This document shows, piece after piece, positions 32,418-36,280 of a stretch of 36,280 nt of DNA; position 1 is the first letter of the stretch; every line of letters starts with the position of its first letter. A model generated the notes under the pieces. It saw only the letters and a list, made by a program, of their open reading frames with translations. It had not been told where the DNA came from and ran no database searches. Both the position numbers and the translations under genes were made by a program. This DNA is from Pelagibacteraceae bacterium AG-390-D18 (GTDB taxonomy: Bacteria > Pseudomonadota > Alphaproteobacteria > Pelagibacterales > Pelagibacteraceae), in assembly GCA_003279715.1 (NCBI GenBank), contig QCGY01000014.1:1-36280 (forward strand), given 5' to 3'.

Positions 32418-33312
32418 TTTGAATTTTCCTATTTGACAATAAAATTCCTGTAATAATGAAACTAGCTCCTAAGATATGATAAAACATAAATTTTTCATTA
32501 AAAAAAACCATAGCCATTATGGCACTGAATATAGGCATCAAATGTAAAAATACTCCAGATCGATTTGCTCCAATCATTGATATACCTTTAATCCATAATA
32601 TAAATGAAGCTAAACCAGGAAGCAAAACTACGTATGATAAAATTAAAACAAATGCTGTATCAATTTTAATTCTGAAGCCAATTTGATACTCTATGAAATA
32701 AACCGGAATCAAAAAAATTAATCCAAATGTAATCAGAACTTGTAATAAACTTATTTGTGAAATTTCATATTTTTGTTTTTTTAATAAACTTGAATATAAA
32801 GCCCATGAAAACATAGCCACAACCATTGTAATATCACCTTTATTAAAATCTAAATTTTTTAAAATTTCAAAGTTAGCTTTAGTTATAATTATGATAACTC
32901 CAGTGAATGATAGTATTACTCCTATTATTTGAAAAATATTAGTTTTTTCAATTTTTAAAAGTGATGAAAAAAACATTATCATTACTGGTATTGTAGAAAT
33001 CATTAAAACACCACTTATAACTTGTGTGAAATTTAGAGAATAATAAACAATTGAATTAAAAATTGTAATACTTGTAACTCCTAGAATTATGAACAATTTA
33101 TAATTTTTAATTATGTAATCTTTTTTTCTAATAATTTCAGGTAAAGTGAAAGGTGCTAAAATCAACCAAGCAAAAAACCATCGATAAAAATTTAGTGAAA
33201 ATGGTGGAATGTTGTAAAGGCTTGCAAATTTACCAACTATAAAGTTACCTGCCCAAAAAGTTACGGTTAGTAATAAAAAAATATAAGCTAAAAAGTTAGT
33301 CTCTTTTCTCAC
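32410..33312 (-). CDS. EamA-family (DMT) transporter
   Basis: 300 residues, two EamA repeats with about ten helices ('FWAGNFIVGKFASLYNIPP' near residue 19; second repeat from 'TMVVAMFSWALYSSLL'). GTG start directly after the TAG of the DadA-like gene, with no gap. Probably transports an amino acid-like compound linked to the flanking enzymes. Confidence 0.88.
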   Translation of the reverse strand: MRKETNFLAYIFLLLTVTFWAGNFIVGKFASLYNIPPFSLNFYRWFFAWLILAPFTLPEIIRKKDYIIKNYKLFIILGVTSITIFNSIVYYSLNFTQVISGVLMISTIPVMIMFFSSLLKIEKTNIFQIIGVILSFTGVIIIITKANFEILKNLDFNKGDITMVVAMFSWALYSSLLKKQKYEISQISLLQVLITFGLIFLIPVYFIEYQIGFRIKIDTAFVLILSYVVLLPGLASFILWIKGISMIGANRSGVFLHLMPIFSAIMAMVFFNEKFMFYHILGASFIITGILLSNRKIQNA

Positions 33313-34554
33313 CTAACTAAATCTTAATGAACTATAAGGTTTTAAATCTAAATTAGTATTTTCTTTTGCAATCATTCCTGCCACAATCTTTCCAGATATT
33401 GGACCTAATGTCCATCCCAAATGATGGTGACCAAAACAATAAAAAATATTTTTATGTTTTTTTGAAGGGCCCATAACTGGCAAAAAATCTGGTAAAGATG
33501 GTCTAAAGCCTAACCACTCGTCTTCGTGTTCAGGTAATTCACCAAGCATATATTTAGCATTATCAATTAAATTTTTAACTCTTGATTTTGACAAAGGGTT
33601 ATTTAAGCCTCCAAATTCAACAGTACCTACTACTCTTAAACCTTGTTCCATTGGAGTAATCCCAAATCCACGATTTGAAAATATTACTGGTCTACTTAAC
33701 AAATGATCACATCCTTTAAAATGAACATGATAGCCTCTTTCAGTATCTAATGGTATTTTTTCACCCAAATTGTCTGTTAACTTTTTAGAAAAAGCACCAC
33801 AAGCAATTACAGCTTTATCAAAAATAAAACTTTGATTTTCAGTTTTAAAAACTGGCCTTTCTTCATCAAAATTAATATCTTTAATATTTACTTTGTTAAA
33901 CTTTCCACCTTTTTTCAAAAACAAATCAAAAAGTTTTAATAGAATTTTTTTTGGGTTTCTTGCGTGTCTTGCGTATGGATAGTAAACTCCTGCATGATAA
34001 AAGGGTTTGATATGTGGTTCAAGATCATGGATTTCTGATTTATTGACTAATTGTTGTTTAACACCTAATTCATCTCTAATTTTAATTTCCAGTTCTCTAC
34101 TTTTTAGGTCTTGGTCGTTCCAAATATATAATATTCCTTTATTTTCAACTAAACCTTCTAAATCAATTTCATCAAATAATTCATCATAAGCTGGTAATGC
34201 TAAGTCTAAAATTTGATGCATATTTTTTGCAGTATGCATCATATTTTTTGTAGTCGAATTCTTAATAAATTTTATAAACCATGGAATCATTTTAGGGACG
34301 TAATTCCATTTTAAAGCAAGAGGGCCTGAAGAACTTAATAACATTGCAGGAATATCTAAGAGAATATCTGGTCTATTAAGGGGAACAGAAGCATATGGAG
34401 AGAAATGACCTGCGTTTCCATACGATGCAGCTTGTGCACCAGGGTTATCACGATCAAAGATAGTTACATTGAAACCTTTTTTTTGTAAAAATAAAGCGTT
34501 CGATACACCTTGTATTCCAGCTCCTAAAATTCCAAGTTTAATATTTTTATTCAC
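33313..34554 (-). CDS. D-amino acid dehydrogenase-like FAD oxidoreductase (DadA family)
   Basis: 413 residues, GTG start with no clear SD. FAD motif 'LGILGAGIQGVSNALFLQ' (G11-x-G13-xx-G16), 'GAQAASYGNAGHFSPY' and 'TPMEQGLRVVGTVEFGG', with C-terminal 'GFRPSLPDFLPVMGPS', follow the DadA order. It oxidises D-amino acids to 2-oxo acids and ammonia with electrons to quinone. Heads a four-gene minus-strand run with the EamA, hydroxyacid dehydrogenase and deacylase genes. Confidence 0.88.
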   Translation of the reverse strand: MNKNIKLGILGAGIQGVSNALFLQKKGFNVTIFDRDNPGAQAASYGNAGHFSPYASVPLNRPDILLDIPAMLLSSSGPLALKWNYVPKMIPWFIKFIKNSTTKNMMHTAKNMHQILDLALPAYDELFDEIDLEGLVENKGILYIWNDQDLKSRELEIKIRDELGVKQQLVNKSEIHDLEPHIKPFYHAGVYYPYARHARNPKKILLKLFDLFLKKGGKFNKVNIKDINFDEERPVFKTENQSFIFDKAVIACGAFSKKLTDNLGEKIPLDTERGYHVHFKGCDHLLSRPVIFSNRGFGITPMEQGLRVVGTVEFGGLNNPLSKSRVKNLIDNAKYMLGELPEHEDEWLGFRPSLPDFLPVMGPSKKHKNIFYCFGHHHLGWTLGPISGKIVAGMIAKENTNLDLKPYSSLRFS

Positions 34555-34624
34555 AGAAACTTTTTATAGTTAAAAATTAGATATTTGGTAGTGACAAAAT
34601 ATACACTAATTAACTAGCAGATAG

Positions 34625-35749
34625 TTATGCAATCATTTGCTTGTGATTTATTTTTGCACTCAAAACTATTCCAAAACCGATCATAGTTGCTAGTAACGAT
34701 GATCCACCAAAGGACAAAATTGGTAGTGGTGATCCAACTATAGGCAATAAACCTAATACCATTGACAAATTTACCACAATATAAACAAAAATTGCAAAAG
34801 CAAATCCAAAACAAAAAAGCTTTGAAAAATTACTTCTGGAAATAGCTCCTATTCTAATAATTCTAATAATAATTATTGAATAAATTAACAAAAGACAAAT
34901 AGATCCAACAAAACCAAATTCCTCAGAAAACAAAGTAAAAATAAAGTCTGTATGTTTTTCGGGTAAAAATTCTAAATAACTTTGTGTTCCTTTCAAAAAT
35001 CCTTTGCCAGTTATTCCACCTGATCCAATTGCAATCTTAGATTGGATAATTTGATATCCTGCACCTAATGGATCTCTATCAGGATCTAAAAATGTTAAAA
35101 TTCTCATCTTTTGATATGGTTTCAAAAAAGAAATAATAAAAGGAAGTGAAATCAAAAAACCAATCAATGAAATAAAAAAATATTTTATTTTTACACCGCC
35201 CAACCAAAGAACTATTAACCCACTCAAAGCTATTAAGATTGATGTTCCAAGGTCAGGTTGAGATAGAACTAAAATAATTGGAACTATGATTATTGATAAA
35301 GAGATAATAATAGTTGTAAAAGAATTTACATTTTCAATTTTTAATCTATGGTAATATTTAGCAAGACATAAGATTATACCTATCTTCATAAGTTCTGAAG
35401 GCTGAAGAACTATAAAATATAAATTTATCCATCTTTGAGATCCTGAAACTTTTATTCCAAAAATAGATACCCAAATTAAAAGAAGAATGATGATAAAATA
35501 AATAAAGTAAGAGGTAATATGCCAAAGCTTTATATTAAAAAAAGAAATTACCATCATTAAAGAAAAAAAAGTCAAAAGCTTAATAAAATGGCTTTTAGTA
35601 TGATATAGAATCTCTCCACCATCTGTTGAATACATAACTAGTAAGCTAATAGCAGAAAGTAAAATAATACAAAATATTAGAATAAAATCTAACTTTTTAA
35701 CCTTTTGAAAAAAAGATAATTCTGAATTTAATTTATTATACTGAAACAT
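34625..35749 (-). CDS. rodA: rod shape-determining SEDS glycosyltransferase
   Basis: 374 residues, about ten helices, the usual RodA size (mrdB). SEDS hallmarks: 'GSQRWINLYFIVLQPSELMKI' around residue 108, 'LVLSQPDLGTSILIALSG', 'FLDPDRDPLGAGYQIIQSKIAIGSGG', 'LPEKHTDFIFTLFSEEFGF' and the final 'LPILSFGGSSLLATMIGFG'. Polymerises lipid II during elongation together with PBP2. The upstream gene (35750-) encodes PBP2 and its stop codon abuts the rodA start. Confidence 0.95.
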   Translation of the reverse strand: MFQYNKLNSELSFFQKVKKLDFILIFCIILLSAISLLVMYSTDGGEILYHTKSHFIKLLTFFSLMMVISFFNIKLWHITSYFIYFIIILLLIWVSIFGIKVSGSQRWINLYFIVLQPSELMKIGIILCLAKYYHRLKIENVNSFTTIIISLSIIIVPIILVLSQPDLGTSILIALSGLIVLWLGGVKIKYFFISLIGFLISLPFIISFLKPYQKMRILTFLDPDRDPLGAGYQIIQSKIAIGSGGITGKGFLKGTQSYLEFLPEKHTDFIFTLFSEEFGFVGSICLLLIYSIIIIRIIRIGAISRSNFSKLFCFGFAFAIFVYIVVNLSMVLGLLPIVGSPLPILSFGGSSLLATMIGFGIVLSAKINHKQMIA

Positions 35750-36280
35750 CTAAATATCTATTTTTTCAAAATTTGGCTGTTTGTCTCTTAATTTCTCTCT
35801 ATCAATTATCAATTTGAAAAGTTCTTTAGCTATTGGTGCTGCAGCCTTACTGCCTGATCCTCCATGCTCTACAATTATACTTAATGCATATCTTGGATTA
35901 ACATATGGACCATATGCAATGTACAAAGCATGATCTCTGTCATTATATGGAATTTGTTCAATTTTAAGATCAAGCTCCCTTTCTCTTTTACTAATTCTTT
36001 TAACTTGAGCTGTGCCCGTTTTTCCAGCAAATTGATATTTTTTATCATCAATTCTTGATTTATATGAAGTTCCCCTAATTTCGTTAGTGGAACTAAACAT
36101 GGCTTCTTGAATTATTCTTAAATTTTTTGGGTTTTTAACTAATTTAGTATTTATATTTGGTAAATTTTGTTCTTTAATAGATTTTTTAATTTCATTGAAA
36201 TTTAATGGATTGTTATTAACAATAATTTTTGGCTGTATTGAATAACCACCATTTGCAATTTGAGCTGTCATCAAACATAA
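35750..36280 (-). CDS. mrdA: penicillin-binding protein 2, C-terminal part (gene runs off right edge)
   Basis: The frame is open to the right edge, so only about the last 177 residues of a roughly 600-residue protein are present. The visible part includes the end of the transpeptidase domain: 'TAQIANGG' helix, KTG box in 'FAGKTGTAQVK', 'YIAYGPYVNPRYALSIIVEHGG' strands and a final 'KELFKLIIDREKLRDKQ'. The catalytic Ser and SxN motifs lie outside. TTG at 36274 and the following ATG are internal codons, not starts. Adjacent rodA fixes the identity as PBP2. Confidence 0.92.
   Translation of the reverse strand, partial: LCLMTAQIANGGYSIQPKIIVNNNPLNFNEIKKSIKEQNLPNINTKLVKNPKNLRIIQEAMFSSTNEIRGTSYKSRIDDKKYQFAGKTGTAQVKRISKRERELDLKIEQIPYNDRDHALYIAYGPYVNPRYALSIIVEHGGSGSKAAAPIAKELFKLIIDREKLRDKQPNFEKIDI

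Noticed and set aside
34614-34814. 66-codon minus-strand frame at the rodA 3' end
   Set aside because: It is an alternate frame of rodA, Cys/Trp-rich without family resemblance.
35750-36274. A complete 174-residue penicillin-binding protein
   Set aside because: The frame stays open to the window edge and lacks the Ser-xx-Lys motif, so it is a truncated view of mrdA.
1-36280. tRNA, rRNA, prophage, IS or toxin-antitoxin genes
   Set aside because: All gaps are short and no cloverleaf, transposase, integrase or toxin-like frame was seen by eye.

Overview
The window reads as a piece of a streamlined, AT-rich alphaproteobacterial genome, most likely a SAR11/Pelagibacterales member. The evidence is the very low GC content, lysine/isoleucine/asparagine-rich proteins, median intergenic spacing of a few bases, many 1-11 nt start/stop overlaps, and a gene content dominated by ABC and DMT transporters and small-molecule oxygenases. 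No rRNA, tRNA, IS element, phage gene or CRISPR array was seen. No gap between genes exceeds about 200 bases. Taxonomy is inferred from style and gene content only.

Layout. (a) 1-3181 (+): the tail of a thioesterase-domain protein, a TauD-family 2OG/Fe oxygenase, an HD protein with the residue pattern of PhnZ-type diiron oxygenases, and a GMC choline-dehydrogenase-like flavoenzyme. (b) 3168-7343: a divergent ureohydrolase (-), then an EamA transporter, an IPNS-like 2OG oxygenase and a short GlpD-type flavoprotein (+). (c) 7344-14683 (+): a structured leader with a strong Shine-Dalgarno, then six packed catabolic-looking genes (luciferase-like monooxygenase, Xsc-like ThDP enzyme, methyltransferase, PF06684 'AA_synth' protein, alpha/beta hydrolase, aldehyde dehydrogenase) and a DMT permease. 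(d) 14759-15949 (+): a periplasmic LivK-type binding protein ending at a textbook terminator. (e) 27568-16073 (-): an 11.5-kb run with one LivK and two complete LivHMGF-type sets. Between the two sets lie AzlCD, glutarate 2-hydroxylase (GlaH/CsiD) and a ProC-like reductase. (f) 27659-30567: LysE-type exporter, DUF2805 protein, glutaredoxin, DUF1479 oxygenase, MsrB. (g) 30571-34554 (-): HDAC-like deacylase, D-2-hydroxyacid dehydrogenase, EamA transporter, DadA-like dehydrogenase. (h) 34625-36280 (-): RodA and the C-terminus of PBP2.

Functionally the window looks like an island for uptake and oxidative breakdown of dissolved nitrogenous compounds, ending in a conserved cell-shape operon. Four separate 2OG/Fe(II) oxygenases of different subfamilies occur here, plus one probable diiron oxygenase. 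The two most interesting units are the TauD + PhnZ-like pair (a possible oxidative C-P or related C-X bond-cleaving module beside quaternary-amine-type enzymes) and the monooxygenase/Xsc-like/PF06684/hydrolase/ALDH cluster. The latter looks like a complete ring- or chain-cleavage pathway whose substrate I cannot name.
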